Shown here piece by piece: positions 33,790 through 47,679 of a stretch of 64,000 nucleotides of DNA. The stretch is from Hygrophila difformis (lineage: Eukaryota; Streptophyta; Magnoliopsida; Lamiales; Acanthaceae), in NCBI GenBank assembly GCA_030278955.1, contig JAOANR010000010.1, positions 10,261,884 through 10,325,883 on the forward strand, read 5' to 3'. The notes under the pieces were generated by a model. That model saw only the letters and a program-made list of their open reading frames with translations, did not search any database and was not told the DNA's origin. The translations under genes were made by a program, and so were the position numbers. The stretch's first letter is position 1. Each line of letters starts with the position of its first letter.

Positions 33790-36029
33790 ATGGCGCCAAA
33801 GAAAAAGAAACTGAAAAGACAAGAAGAAAAGGAAGAAGTGCGTAATCTTGATAGGCTGAGTGATTTGCCAGACGTCCTTCTGATGTATATACTCTCTTTT
33901 CTCGATACAAGTGATTCGGTTAAAGTGTCGATTCTGTCCAAACGGTTCAAAGAATTATGGACTTATTCCCAATGCCTAGATTTCAGGTTCCCTTCACTTC
34001 GGTCTGGTAGTTCCATGTCATCTTCGAGGGCTGATTTCGAGTATTTTGTATACCGCGTTTTGCAGCTCAGGGAGCATAGTGATCTCAATTCTTTTAGGCT
34101 TTTCTTGCACGAGAATATCTGCTTAGCATTCATACAGAAATGCGTTGATTATGCGGCACAACACAATGTAAAGCATCTGGAGCTTCGAGCTTATCCAGAA
34201 AGGGGTTCTGTTAGACTACCTGAGAAGCTGATCACATCGACGAATTTGGTGACTCTGAGTCTCAACAGTGCCTTATATCATTGTATAGAGTTGCCCAAGC
34301 CAGTTGTTTTACCCAATTTAAAGGATTTGCGCCTGAAAAGATTTGAATTCTTTGATGGGAATTTAGGGTGCGATTTTTTTATGGGGTGTCCGAACCTCGA
34401 GACATTGGTTTTGAACAAGTGCCTTATTAGACCAAGGGATAAAATGAAAGTCTTGGATGTGAATTGCTTGAATCTTAAGAATTTGGAAATAAGGAATTGG
34501 AGGAGTCCTTGGAGATGCTTTCATGAGCAAATGATCACTGTGAGTGCTCCCAAGCTTGAATACTTTTTATACCAAGGACATGCTGCGAAAGTGATTTTCA
34601 AGGTTGGTTTGATCCATCTGAAGGAAGCTCGTATTGACATGTGCTACCCAGTGGCATGCGTTGCTGCAAATGTATATGAGAGAAGGGAAAATACTTTGAA
34701 TGTTTTGTTGTGGATGCTCCGTGAAATAAACAATGTCACAACTCTCTCGCTATCATCCAGTACAATTGAGGTATTCTTGTGAACAGTGGTAATTGCTCTG
34801 TTTTATTGTTAGTTTCCATCATTCACATATGCTCCTCTGATTGATTGTACACGACATTGATATTTGAAAAATGATATTGATAAAACAAGAGGAAAGGTAT
34901 TTATGTTAGTTTCATGGCTGAAGAATGTGAATTGTTGTAATTCTGCCATTGTGATTTTGTTTATTCTCGAAATAGCATTTATAAAGGCACTTGTAGTTAC
35001 AAGTCACTTTTAAGAACACAAAACCAAAAAAGATCTTTTCCTTTACAGTTTATTGACTCATCGACCAGGATGTGCTTCTATTTGCAGAAAAGGTGAAGTC
35101 GTGTTCTTCTTGTAGTAATTACGTTTAAACAAAGGAAAAGATGCATGTTTATTAGGACAGTTGGGTTGTGTTTGCAACACTAGTTGACTTTTAATTTCTT
35201 TTCTACTTTAACAGATTCTGTCTGGCATCCCTCATTCAGGAGAACGTTTGCATACTGTTTTTGAGAATTTGAGATTCTTAGAGTTCACATCAGAGTACGA
35301 GGTTAATGATGCTAGGGAAGCGATAAGGTGTATTGGGACTATAACAAGGTCATTGAGGAGAATTAGTAATGGCTTATTGGGATTTCCTGGTAAGGTGCTA
35401 TTTGCTAATGAAGGTGCATTTTCTTTCGAAGCAAAAAGTGTTGCATGTTTAGGTAGTTTTAATTTCTTCTTCAGCCACTAAATTTCCAAGATTTCATACC
35501 TCTTGAAATCCTTTGGCAAACGTTTCTGGCCTTTTAACAATATTTAGTGCTATCCATGTGCTGCTTTTTCAATCTTGCTTTAATTTTACAACAGTTTGTG
35601 TGGGGAAACTAATATTGATAAGTATAGCTGTTGATGACAATTTTCATTGAGAGCTTGTAATGCTGATGTTGTATGGTGTGCTTGGTTGAACTTTGGTGGC
35701 TAATGCTTTCCTAAAACAAATTTTAAAAACAAAAAAAGTTGCTCAAATGTTCATGACTGTGGAGTGTGGAAAGTGTTCAACAATTTCTCTTTGATGCTTC
35801 AAATTCAATGTAAACGCCCCACACACAGCACAGAAAATTAAATCTGAATAATTAGTTTTTCTTATTGATTTTGATTTCTATTTATTTGCAGACGCTTGCA
35901 CTATTGTTACCTGCACATTCAGCTTGTAATTACAAGAACAGGAATGTCAAGTATTTTACCATACCCACAGCGGTATTCAAGCTTTTATTGGAAAGATGCC
36001 CATCTGCTGAAACTTTGACCATCATTTAA
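33790..36029 (+). CDS. F-box/LRR protein
   Basis: This is a predicted substrate receptor of an SCF ubiquitin ligase. Exons 33790-34770, 35215-35301 and 35892-36029 join in phase to 401 residues. A lysine-rich start (MAPKKKKLKRQEEKEE) precedes the F-box (LDRLSDLPDVLLMYILSFLD ... VSILSKRFKELW, residues about 21-62). LRR-like segments follow (LVTLSLNSA, LPNLKDLRLKRFEFF, CPNLETLVLNKC, LNLKNLEIRNW). The end IPTAVFKLLLERCPSAETLT resembles the C-terminal FBD-like region of this family. If the intron after 35301 is retained, the frame instead stops at 35481. Exon 1 is certain and the 3' exons are less so. Confidence 0.85.
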
Positions 36030-36619
36030 CCGAAGGTACATGTATAAATTTGAAAACTGGAACGACTTTCTTATGGAGAAGGGGTAAATATAGTATTATG
36101 ACATCTAACATCATGTCCATTCTGTTTTTCAGAATAAGTCGAACCAAGATTAAGGAGATAGCATGGCCTCATGAGATCAGCTGAGCTTATCTTGCAGTGG
36201 TGGATAGGGAATTTGCTAGCAATGAATGACTGGAATGAGTTAATAGAGATTTGCCATTTATTCTGTCATATAGACCGTTGATGTAGTTACTGTCATATAG
36301 ACTGCGAATGTAGTTTTTAGTTGCTACTTAGCTCTGAATCATGAGACCTTCGAGCACATTTGCTTTTGTAAAAATACGGATCTATTGCACTTTGAAAGTA
36401 CGCGACAAGCGTTCTGTTTGCTAATTTGCCTACTGCACTGTCGCTCGCAGTGCACACTGCACACAATGTATATTATTGTGTTATCTATAAACACTATAGA
36501 ATGGCTTTTGCTTTAATCTTGAGGGAATACTTCTGCTCAATGTCCATCCAGGCCATGTAGGATCTCTAGAAACAATGTTTTGATCTGTTTGACACGTCGC
36601 TTTGCAGGTGCCCGTTGGA
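36030..36619. other. convergent 3' regions of F-box and GNAT genes
   Basis: The spacer holds the 3' UTRs of two convergent genes. Nothing else is recognised. Confidence 0.35.
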
Positions 36620-37750
36620 TCATTTAATCATCACAACACGTCTTCTTCGCCCAATCCAGGTATTCATCCATGGTGGATCTCTTGAAACAACTCTGTAGCC
36701 TGCATTGGTATACAGTTTCTGGGCTCCATAGTCATCTTCATAAGCTCCAAGGACAAGATGTTCGAAACCCCATATAGATGAGAGAACGTCGCAAGCTTTC
36801 AATAATGTTGTAGCCACTTTCTGCCTCCTGCATATCAAATTAAGGAATGCTTATAATTGGCCGCATTTGTATTATGAACTTTTTTCCTCTTATTTTGACT
36901 AGTTTTCAGATTTTGTTCACTGTTGTTTCAAACCTGTATTTGTTTAAAACAGCAATTCCAGATACATAGAGATACTCTTCAGTCCCTGGAAGATGCTGGA
37001 GAACAGATTTATCCCTCTGTACAGTTACATCAACCACTCCTACAGGTTCATTCTGTGATCCCTGAAGACCGTCGTCTCTTGGCTCCGCCACCAAACAAGC
37101 ATACCTGTTTGTTGTATACATTAATTCTTTGTCATGTCATGATTCTCAATGCCTGTCAGGAGACGAGACAGGTAAATCAGCGCATACCTATCAGGCGGCG
37201 AGTTCCTTAGCCTGTACAAAAGCCCTGAGTGAACTTCAGCCTGTATGAGTATGATGCAGTTCAAAATAGTAAATGATAAGCAGCAGCAACAGCAGCATTG
37301 GTATGGATTTCAGGGACTAAGCAGCAGGAGCTGGTAATTGATTACCTTAAAGAACTCGAAGAACAAATCATCAAACAGCAGCACGGGCTCATGGAATGCC
37401 TCGGCTTGAATACTGGAAACCCTCCTCATTTCATCTCCTGTCTCAACCATCCTCCTCACTTGCCATTTTGCATCACTGACGAGGTAACCGAACTGCAGCT
37501 TCTTGTCGTACGGCACTCCACTCTGTTCAATCCTGTTCACTTTCTGATCAACAGACGTTGAAGCTGGAGAAGAAGTGCAGCAACTGGGAAGCCCTTTACT
37601 CCTCTGCAAGTGCAACCCCTTTCTTGGAATGATCATGAAGCCCACATTCTGACTTTGGAGTTTGATTCTCCCAGAACCAATGTAAGACTCCTTTATGCCC
37701 TCCGACCCTTTATTAGCTACAATGGAATGACTACACTGAAATAGTGCCAT
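36620..37750 (-). CDS. GCN5-related N-acetyltransferase, plastid type
   Basis: This is a predicted acetyl-CoA-dependent N-acetyltransferase. Exons 37750-37346, 37240-37188, 37104-36934 and 36827-36620 join in phase to 278 residues. The first about 60 residues are Ser/Lys-rich and look like a chloroplast transit peptide. A conserved leader (VRRMVETGDEMRRVSSIQAE, FHEPVLLFDDLFFEFF) precedes the GNAT fold (DRYACLVAEP, VGVVDVTVQ, EEYLYVSGIAVLNKYRRQKV, LLKACDVLSSIWGFEHL, YEDDYGAQKLYTNAGYRVV). RRQKVATTL takes the place of the acetyl-CoA loop. The pattern resembles Arabidopsis plastid GNATs of the GNAT4/6/7 group, and I cannot choose among them. The start ATG follows a T/A-rich tract. An upstream in-frame Met would add a lysine run and is rejected. 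Confidence 0.88.
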
Positions 37751-37989
37751 TACTGCTGCTACACGTTTGCTTTTTTTCTTTTTTTTTTTTTTTTTTTGCT
37801 TTTCTTCAAGAAAGAACACACTGTTCGATCAGCATGTGATTTGATTTCCCATCATTAATTTGCCTCTTCAGTTCTTAGATTTTGTTCTTGTTAACATGAA
37901 AGGGTTTTCACAAGATACTCTCATTTATTCAGGGAGCATAGGTATTTGTGATGCAAATTGATTGGAGATTCAGAGCCATTCATTTCTCA

Positions 37990-37998
37990 CTTTATATA
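37990..37998 (-). promoter_or_regulatory. TATA box candidate of the GNAT gene
   Basis: TATATAAAG on the - strand lies about 240 bp before the ATG at 37750. Only sequence and position support it. Confidence 0.4.
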
Positions 37999-39516
37999 TC
38001 AAATAGAGGTTTAGGCTCTGGCGTATAAAAATGCACCGTGGAGGTTTATTTCTAAAATAAAATTAAAAATCAATAGTAGAATACTGTATAAGAATGTTGA
38101 GATGATTAATAGTAGAAGTATAAGATTTTTGTGGTGTGTTAATTCTGTGCATGTTGTTCATATAGCCTGACTTCTTTCTGGACTTGATCTCTCCACATAA
38201 AGGATAAGGTTATATAGGTAGGGCATTGCCGGTGAGTGGACTGGTGACTCCTCTCCCTGTTTTGGGGGGACCATTCATTCATTAATCATCCACCTATATT
38301 TTCAAGCCACACATTTTGTGATAACCAAGTTACATGTGGCAGAAATTTAGCCCATGTGTCTTCAATTGATGTTATACAATTCTTTACATAAAAACTTAGT
38401 GGTAGCATATCCTTCCACAACTCAATAGTTTAATTTAATCAACGATGGTAATTGATTAACGGTAAAATAGACAAACACTATGTTTTTTTTTTTTTTTTTG
38501 GAAATGATCAGAGATTGAATTTTGAAATTAATAGTGCACAGATCATTTTAAATTTCAATATTTTGGATGATGATGTTTGATATGAGATTTTAAAAATAAA
38601 ATTTAGAATTTTGAAGTTTGAAAAGCTAAAGTTGCAAAAACGTAGCATTTTAGAATTTAGCAGTGCAATTAAATGAAATGATTTAAAATAGGATTGAAAG
38701 TATGACATAAATGGAGGATTAAATGTTTTTTGAAAGAATAAAAATAATTTTAACGATCACTTCTATTCGTTTTAAATTTATTATTTCCCTATGTCTCGTT
38801 AATATTGTTTTATTTCTTTTGGACACATTATTAAATATATAAAGTTCTATGCGAATAGATAAATCTAAAAACAATAAACTTAATTATATTATTTAGTATA
38901 ATTATGATAATATTAAGTTAAAGTTGAAAAATGATCAATATTAAAACTCAAAATAAGACAATAGTAAAGGGATAGACGAAGTGATTAACAAGCAGGAGTA
39001 GAATGATTTAAATTTCAAAGTTTAGACACGTTTAACTTTATCAAATGGACACAAACAAACCAACGGTTGGTGGTTGGTTCGGTCCCTGTCCCTGCAACGG
39101 TGATTGAGATGATGAGTACCAATACGTATATACTGCCAAGTAATTAATGAGTAATCACTAACAAACCCTCCCCCTCATCTAGGTCGGGTTTGATTCTGAA
39201 ATGCATCATTCATTCTTGGCATCTACTACATTGTTACTTGAATCTCATCCTCTGCATTTTTTCGTCATCAGCATATCATCACATTCAAAAATTAACAGCC
39301 CCCAAAACCCCATTTTTCCTCTCCAAGATAATGATGATTGATGAGGTGTAAATAAATAAATAATGTAATTCTGTACTTACATATTGCACGTGTTTTTACG
39401 CTGTAGTAGTATATAAAAGAAATACAAGCTTCTTAGTTGTAAACACTACTACACCTAAAAAGCCTTAATGGTTATAAATAGAGGACAAATATGATTGAAA
39501 AAGGTTAACAGTTGGA
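37999..39516. other. spacer between GNAT promoter and OTU gene end
   Basis: AT-rich DNA with a T-run near 38480-38499. I see no gene or classifiable repeat. Confidence 0.35.
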
Positions 39517-42416
39517 TTACTTGTTTCGGAAGTTCCACCATTTCTTCTTCCTCTTAAAATCGTCACCTTGGGGTGTTTCTGGTTACTCAAAAACATTTTA
39601 ATTTTTTTGTTACGGCATGTAATATAATTCCTGCAAATGAGGATCAAATGGAATTGGGAATTATTTACCTCCTTGAGGATAGATCGAGTTGTAATGTACC
39701 TCAGCCCAGAAACTCAAACATATGTCTGCACAGGAATGATTGAGATTATATATGTAGGCAAGGCAGGTGAAAGATCGCAAAACGCCATAATGCTAAAAAC
39801 GAAAAGAAAAAAGAAGCCAACAGGTACCTCTTTTGGATTTCTGATCTTTCGGAAGAATCTCAATGTAGCAGGTATCTTTGAATGAAGTTATTACAAGAAT
39901 TCTCATGCCATACTGTCAAAATGGCAAAAGGGGGAAGGCCATATCTTGAGTTCTAACCAAATGCATATTCACAATAATAAATATGAATTTAATACCAAAT
40001 CAGCCGCAGCCTGCAGTGTGACGTGATCGCCCCATTCACCGCTCCTGTTTATAATTCATCAAAATGGTCCTATTGAGTGAATTCCGAAGAAAATTTGTCA
40101 CGACTGATACAAGGAGATAAATAAGTTAGAGAGCTGTACTTGGACATTCTTCGCAAATAGTCAGCATAATCCATGGGAACGTATCCCTCATACATTTCTG
40201 GATGGGCTTTGAGCTGCCAACAATCACCGATAACATGTGATTCAGATACAATATCACTAAGATAAAATGTCCCAATTCAATAGACACCACCTCAGTGAAA
40301 AATATTCATTAAAACTACCAAGCACCTGGCGGACAACTTGCTGTCTTACAAATTTGTGGTGTTCTGGGGTCCGATATATCTGGTCAGACAAAGCACGAAA
40401 CTGCAGAAATGTGGTGATGAGTAACTGGACTTATGAGTTATGACACAGTGTAAAAAATTCAACATATCAAAAACCATTCTTGATGAGCTATATTTAATTA
40501 GAACTTGAAGCCATGGATCCTATTTCATTGTTTTAGCTAACAGTTTAACTGGAACTACCACATGAAATATGAACAGGTACGTCAATTTGTGCAGAATTTC
40601 AACATGTTACTTTGAATCTGTCAGCTTAATAATAAACCACTTTTTAAATATTCTCAAATGCTTGTTTAAACCCCCATACACTTTTCGCACACATACTTTA
40701 AATGTTTTACAAGTGCGGGCTCAATTTGTTGTCAAAACACAATTCTGCAAGCAAACTAACCTGACAGTTTCCATCTCCTTCGACTTTGTTCTCAATCAAT
40801 TCTTCTAACTCTAACCTGGAGCGAAATCATAAAACACAAAGTAACTCACCAAAAATGTGCTCCACCAATGCCTTAAAGTTGAAAATAATGTACTATTCTA
40901 TAAGACGCACCTTGGGGAAAAGAATAAAAAGTAAACAGATACAACTGAACCATCATTCTAGGCATCCTTAAGGTAAGTACATTGTATTTGAAGACCCAAG
41001 TGAAAAACATCAAGCTTAAGTAGCAAACTTGATGAGTCATTGAGTGATGGAGGATGGTGGTATAAAACAGAAGCACAAGGACACACCACGAAAACACAAT
41101 TAGATGTGTATTATGGTCACGGAATGGATGAATTAGAAGCACCTGTCTAGCAGTCTTTGATGGTCTGAAGTTGCTTCATCAACTGAAGGTATGTCTCCAT
41201 TAATTCTTGGAACATGCTGCATGATACCAAGTACCAACAAAGAACTCTAAGTTCGTTCTTTCTAAAATCCAAAGTGGGACAATTTTCAAGCGCATAATAC
41301 AAAGTATGTCTACTGCATCTGCTGGAATTTCACCAAACTCAGTTTTTGATGTGTAAGGTATATAACATGTGCTTCAACAATGGCTTGAAACTTATTCAGG
41401 GATGTCGTTTATCATCCATAGCCTTAGATGTAGGGAATACATTCATTGGCATAGCATAATACAGAAGATTAATAACTCAGAACAGTTACAAAGTCAACGC
41501 TGTCAGATAAAATTCCCCTCTCCAAGAAACTCCAAATATCTAGCATTCCGGTCATTATAAAACAGGGAGTACGGGCATATAGACACTGTATGCATAAATT
41601 AGCCATATTCATGAAGACATTCACCCAATGTTTGCAATTGACATATTTTTCATAATATGCCAGCATAAATGGCTGGCAGCCATGCATAGCAATATTAAAT
41701 CATTCTGCAATGATTAGTGAGTAGTAGTCTGGGGATAAAATATGCATCAGAATTATGTAACATGTAATAAACACTACCACATTACAAAATTTTGTGCTTA
41801 CCGGAACAGGAACCCTTTGGTTCAACCTCTTTTCAACTTCCCCATCAAATTCATCTCCATCACATGATCTATCTTCAGGAGTGGAGCATGCACTCCCTGC
41901 ATCATCATCATAAGCATCATGTATTCTATCCTCCTGAGCTGAAAAAGTTGGGAATTTCTCAGGAGTCAGGAGTTTATGAATCAAAAATCTCCAGATAAAG
42001 GTGCAAGAATTAAATTCACCCAAAAAAAAATAAAAAAAAAATAAAAACCAACAACAACTACAATTATTACCAATGTAATAATTATTTGAATTCTGCCAAT
42101 TTGGAATAGTAGAACTTTGTAAGCACTCCCCAAAATGAGATAATTCAGGAGACTCTGTTATTGATAACTGTGAAAATTCTTCTTGGAGAACATGAGCAAG
42201 CATCTCATCACTTTCGATGTTTTCATAATCCGTTTCACAATGATTATCACTAATGTACTGTTCATGGCTAATTTTCACATCATGTTGAGTGCTATCTCCA
42301 TAATAATTGTTGCTGAAAATACTGTCAATGTTGAAAAAACTCCAGGGAGCAGTATCTGGTTCTGACTGGTGCATTATTACGTCTTCTGATGTGTGCTTGA
42401 CGACCACAATGTGCAT
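39517..42416 (-). CDS. OTU-domain cysteine protease (deubiquitinase)
   Basis: This is a predicted deubiquitinase. Ten exons: 42416-42071, 41938-41802, 41216-41143, 40815-40761, 40400-40326, 40213-40140, 40044-39996, 39912-39828, 39725-39669 and 39566-39517. All junctions are GT-AG and in phase. The product is 333 residues, or 319 from the second Met at 42374. The acidic N-terminus (ETDYENIESDEMLAHVLQEE) is followed by LNQRVPVPHVPRINGDIPS. The OTU core has the catalytic box KVEGDGNCQFRALSDQIYRT (Cys about 189 of 319), GEWGDHVTLQAAADL and the catalytic His in FWAEVHYNSIYPQG (His about 295). It ends in a basic/aromatic RKKKWWNFRNK. It resembles Arabidopsis OTU9/OTU10-type proteins. Confidence 0.93.
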
Positions 42417-44300
42417 TCATCCATTAAATACAGTGCAACCATCAGCTTTTCAGCTTGTGTTCCAACCTAAACAGGAAAGAGATTAACTGATAAGCTAATT
42501 ACTAGTAGCAGCAAGCACAACTCCAAGAAGAACATTAGCTCAATCAAAATGTAGCAAGCATATCATTTACTGTTCCCTCAGTAATTCAAACCTTGTGAGT
42601 TGTGACCACAACAATATTTCTATATATTCAGCATCATCCACATAATGAGAATTTCCTCCCCAACTGAACCATTAGTTCGAGTACTTTATTGGCATAAGGG
42701 TAACCAGTAAAGATTTCCAAAATAATCATTTCGAATTAGTACCTAAAACATTAAGTCAGACGTGGTTACTGTAATTAGGGTGACAGGAAAATGATTTTAA
42801 AAAGATAGAGTATTAATCATCATAAAATTTGGGTTTATGAATATGTAGCTTAGCTAATGATTTTGAATAATCAAACACATACAACCAACTAAAAAAACAA
42901 TCCCAAAAGGCCAATACTCTGGGGACACCGGGAACAACATGCAGAATTATCATAAAATAAAGTACTATAGACATGGCAGATGGATCTTGAAAATGGATTG
43001 AATCTATGATTTCCAATGACAACGAATGTCCATAATTTTCCTTGGTCTATTTGTTTAATTGCACCCATCTTTAATGACTTTAAAACTTCCTTCATAAAGC
43101 ACACTTTTTCAACAACACGGGGACAAATAACATGTACAATTTGTCCTCAGGCTGGAAAAAGTTCACGAGTGGCTTTATAGCTTCAAAGCAACTCAAGGTA
43201 AATCCAAAAGGCATTTATTGTCCATATACAACCAAATTCAAAATTTCAAAGCATGAGTACCTGAACATCTCAAGATTCTTCTTTATTGGAAATATACTGT
43301 GTTTACGACTAAGCAAAGTCAAATGTGGAAAGACAACATGGATTGTCCGTCAGTTGACAGTGTGTTAAATATCTGATAAAATGCATAAACTTTCACAATG
43401 ATCAGATCTAAAAACATTTTACGAGTTCCAAAAGCATCTGCTGTGAGGTTTTATCGATCGGATTTAAGGATACAATACAAGGCAATAGCCTAAATACTAG
43501 TATAACCTAAACCCCCGAATTCTTCAACAAACAAATTAAATCAGACCTGTAATCTATGGGAACGGACTGGTATGATGCAATAAATAACTCTTGGAAAGAA
43601 TTTGATGATCACATCTATAAGATCGTGAACAACTGCAAAGAAAATAGGGAACTACTCTGGGGGAAAGAATACCCAACCAAAGATACGCCTTGGTTAAAGC
43701 CAAAAACACAAAATTCAAGTTGTTATTGAACAAATGCATATATTTGTCTGCACTGATCTGCTTTAGATTTACTGATCCACTTCTCCGGACATTAAGACGG
43801 TAATAGTTACAATATTACAAGACTCTGTTTTTGTCTCTATAAAAATTAAAATCAACTCAAAAACATCAATTTCCATGCTCCAGAAACAAAAGGTTCCAAA
43901 AGAATGCAGGCCAAATTAAATCATTGACAGAACGAACTGCAAAAAATGAAAACACAACTCTTCAAAAATTAATCCCTGGATCAAACATACACACACGAAC
44001 ATCCGATAGTTTTACCTAAATCAATTGAATCGGAAATACACAGTTGAGAAGAGAAACAGAAAAGGATGAAACTGAAGTACATGAATATCGCGAAAAAATC
44101 GAAACATCGAACCAAAGCAATTCCAAATTGCAGCAATGATATGAAATGGAAAAGATCCAATTAGATCAGGCGAATGAGAGAAGCGAAAATCACCTAGAAT
44201 AAATCATGAGAGGAAAAATGGCGATAGGCAGGCAGCCGTACAGAGCAGTTGCAGGAGCATCGAGCAAAGTGCGTGAGAGAGGGAGAGAGAGCATTGAAGA
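42417..44300 (-). promoter_or_regulatory. OTU gene leader region with probable long 5' UTR intron
   Basis: No coding sequence is found. A donor-like CTAGGTGATT (about 44190 on the - strand) and a pyrimidine/GAGA-rich leader (about 44200-44300) suggest a first non-coding exon. The intron would be about 1.7 kb. A short upstream frame starts ATGGTTGCACTG just before the coding ATG. This is inference from layout only. Confidence 0.35.
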
Positions 44301-44489
44301 GATTTATAGACTTGAGAGTAGAGTCCCAAGGGGTGAGAAGTGAAGATGGAACAAGTTGGGAAATGTGAGTGGCGTACGGAAGGCTTTATTGTATTGTTAT
44401 TGTTTTGGGTGGCCTTTTCAGATAGATGCCGTTGGCTCTTAAGCGGCCTTTCCCTTGAACGGTTATTTGGGCCTCTCATCTCATCCATT

Positions 44490-45269
44490 TAGGTGACAAA
44501 TGCCACATCGCACTCCCAGTCCCTCCACTATTCTCTTTTTGATAAATATTGACACCTATATATATATATCGACAAAAGTGTATGGGAGTTCAAACAACAC
44601 AAATTACAATTGTATACACCATTTTAAATACAGTAGATAATAATAATTGGGTTATATTGTGACTTGTGAGCCATTTGTGAGAAAATTAGCTTTTTTTAAA
44701 GATACAAAATAACTTTAAAAAGTTTGCAATCAGATCTTTTTGAATCCGCTTCAATGAGTAGCATTTTTTATTTCAACTTATTGTAGACAAAAAAATTGGT
44801 CTCGAAATTGTTAAATAGCTAATTTTAATTAATTTATTACTCATATAATCAGCTAACAGTTAATTGTCAAACATGACCAATATAAACTTGACTGTAATAC
44901 AGAATATATTAAAAATAAATATTACTACTCCTTCATTAAAGATAATTTTGTATTTTCTATGTTTTTACTTCACCTAGAAGTTGAAGAAAAGCATAATTTC
45001 TGGTTTTTTGTTTTTTTGGTGTGCTTTTGCTTCTAAACAAAAGCCTAACTAAACACATGTTTAACATGCAAAAACATTTCTTTTTTAAGTAAAAATTAAA
45101 AATAGAGAGAAATAAGCCCATTCAAACAGGGCTTCAGTGCAATGTGTACTAGACTTTCGCCGTCATTGGTGCTATCGGAGTAACCGGAGCACTAATTGAA
45201 TTTAAGTCACCAGAGCAATTGACGGAGTGACAAGGGTAGCTGCCAGAGCCACCCTCTAAATTCTATTTA
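44490..45269. other. spacer, nothing recognised
   Basis: AT-rich DNA with a TATATATATA run near 44560. No gene seen. Confidence 0.35.
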
Positions 45270-45436
45270 GAGGGTGTTTGGATAAGCTGCAGAAAATTGG
45301 ATTATCTGTTTATTTCGTCTTCAAAACGTAAATAATCAGTTTAACCGTTAAAAAAACGTGCTGCAAACATGATTATTTGCGTTTTGAAAACACAATAATC
45401 AAATAATCTATTTTATATCGTTAATCCAAACACCTC
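45270..45436. mobile_element. Tourist-like MITE (PIF/Harbinger type)
   Basis: Ends GAGGGTGTTTGGAT and ATCCAAACACCTC are inverse, flanked by TTA (45267-45269 and 45437-45439). It shares AATAATCAGTT and TTTGCGTTTTG words with the larger element at 48159. Confidence 0.85.
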
Positions 45437-46998
45437 TTAGTAAAGGTGATGTAGGGTGGTTGATTAATTAGATAATTTGTTAACTTTTAAACTAAATTTT
45501 AAAAAATGAAGCTTGTAGTGGAGGTAAAGTTTAAATTTTTTGGAGAAGATGGTTGATTCAAAAATTTTGAGCACAAAGATTTATGGTTTATGCAAGGGGC
45601 AATTCTAAGGGTCTGTTTTGTATGACTTATTTTAAAGACTTATTACTTATCTATATATCTATCTATATATCTATATAAAAGTAATATAGTCAAGTTTCCC
45701 CCCACTTCCCCACCCCATTTTTTCAACAATCACATTTAATTCATCCAACAATGTTTAATTCTAAAATTTTAATATTATATATTGAAATATCCATAAATAT
45801 ATATTAATATCCAATATTAATTAATATACATTTAATATAATTCTTTTATCAATATTCATCAATATCCTAACAGATTCTTAATAAAATATTATAATATCTT
45901 TAACTAATTTAAACTATTATATATTTTTAGAAGATCACGTCAAATTTGATTATATTCATCCAATATTTGCATATATATCTCCATCAAACCTCCTCTTATT
46001 TCTCTATAAATATTCCATTCATTTATCTAATATCATGGTTGTCTTGAAATTCTCATCACCTCACATTTTATTTCTTCCTTCTTTGTTTATGTCTTCTCAA
46101 CATTGATTTTATATTTAAAACAATGTCTTTTGTTTCTTCTTCTCATGTATTACAATGTTTCACACCCCAATATTTTCCTATATTTCTTTTGTTGCAGGTT
46201 AATTTTTCTCAGATTACAATATATTCTTCGTCTTGCTATTCATGTAAGATTTTTTTTACTCAAACGTGAATATTAGTGGGTTTTTTTTTGTTTTTTCTTA
46301 TGTACTATTAAATATATATTTCTAATGGTTTTCCAATGACTTTTACAGGATTACATGTTGTAATTCAAGATTGCAATTAAGTCATACTCTACAAATTATT
46401 TTTATGATTCTCCTTTGTATACTACTCAAAATCTTTGTATATTATGAATCTATTTTATGTTGATTTTTTTATTGTTTGTTTTCTTTTTGTCTTTATTCAA
46501 AATTTGAAAAAAAAAACTGAAGAGAATAAATTTGGAGATATTTCCACTTTATTTTTTATTGATGTATTTTTTTCATTTTGTTAATAGATTATTCCCTTTT
46601 TGACATCTTTCCTTTTGGATACATTTTTTTTACATATTTTTTAATTTATTTAAGTTCACTATAAAGTAGAAAACAATCATTATTTAATTGAATTCGGAAA
46701 AATTGGGAATAATCTAATAAATTGGTTAGGGAATGATTTAAATTAGTTGTTTATTTTTCCCAACTTTTTATTTAGCATAGTGATTTGTTATTATTTTAGA
46801 AGATCTCAATCTAATTTTGAATGGTTGATATATATATAAGGTGGATACCGATCCTATATTTTTAAGAAATTATTAATTAATATAAACGGTATAATAACAC
46901 TACATACATTAAAAAGATTTACTATGATATACATCTTTTAACTTCGTCTAATTGAATAAATATAGTACTATATATTTGTATAATATATATACTTATAA

Positions 46999-47386
46999 TT
47001 AGGGGTGAAAGGGGTACGGTCAATATCAGTCGCATCCAAATTTGAATATGTAATTTAATATATGCATTCGTATTTGTATCCAAAAATATCTGACCTTATC
47101 TAAAACTGATAGGATATTATCCAGATTTTAAATATGGATATCTGAATATATTAATATATTATTATTTATTAATTAAAAATTATCAATAATTATAACAAAA
47201 TATAAAATTATTACTCCTATATAATTATCAAATTTTCAAAAAAGATAAAAAATTATCCAATTAAATCTATATCCGACATGTATTTGTATCCGGCATATCT
47301 ATATTCGATCCGAATCCGAGAAAAAAAAATGTGGGATAATATATATTCGTATGCAATACTATCTGATCATATCCATACCGTTTTCA
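46999..47386. mobile_element. hAT-like MITE in Helitron B
   Basis: Ends TAGGGGTGAAAGGGGTACGG and, inverted, TAGTGATGAAAACGGTATGG are similar. The neighbouring 8 bases (CTTATAAT and CATATAAT) match at 7 of 8. No coding capacity is seen. Confidence 0.55.
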
Positions 47387-47406
47387 TCACTACATATAAT
47401 ATAACA

Positions 47407-47582
47407 CTCCCTTAATTTCAAAATAAGTGTAACATAAGGAAATGACCCGAGATTCAATGCAAGGAATAAAAGTGCTTTAGTGGAAGTTTTATACCCTTAA
47501 AAGCATTTATATATGGTAATGTAACATTTATTATGAAACACCCAAAAAAAGAAAGTGTAACACTTAAAAAAAATGGAGGAAG
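47407..47582. mobile_element. small MITE in Helitron B
   Basis: CTCCCTTAATTTCAAAATAA at the left is roughly inverse to AAAAAAAATGGAGGAAG at the right. GTGTAACA occurs near both ends. It is probably a diverged Stowaway-like element. The boundary is approximate. Confidence 0.5.
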
Positions 47583-47679
47583 TATAATATAGTATAATAT
47601 GATAATTATATATTTATGATTAGATTTGCATTAGTAACTCCATATGTATGTGAACAATGTTCTAAAATTATTAACATTA

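Noticed and set aside
37751..37819. Upstream Met of the GNAT frame
   Set aside because: It would put a run of lysines encoded by an A-tract before the transit peptide. The Met at 37750 gives a normal start.
42071..42416. Long read-through of OTU exon 1 into the following intron
   Set aside because: The 238-residue frame crosses a good GTAATA donor and CAG acceptor. Joining them restores the known OTU-family continuation (AQEDRIHDAY).
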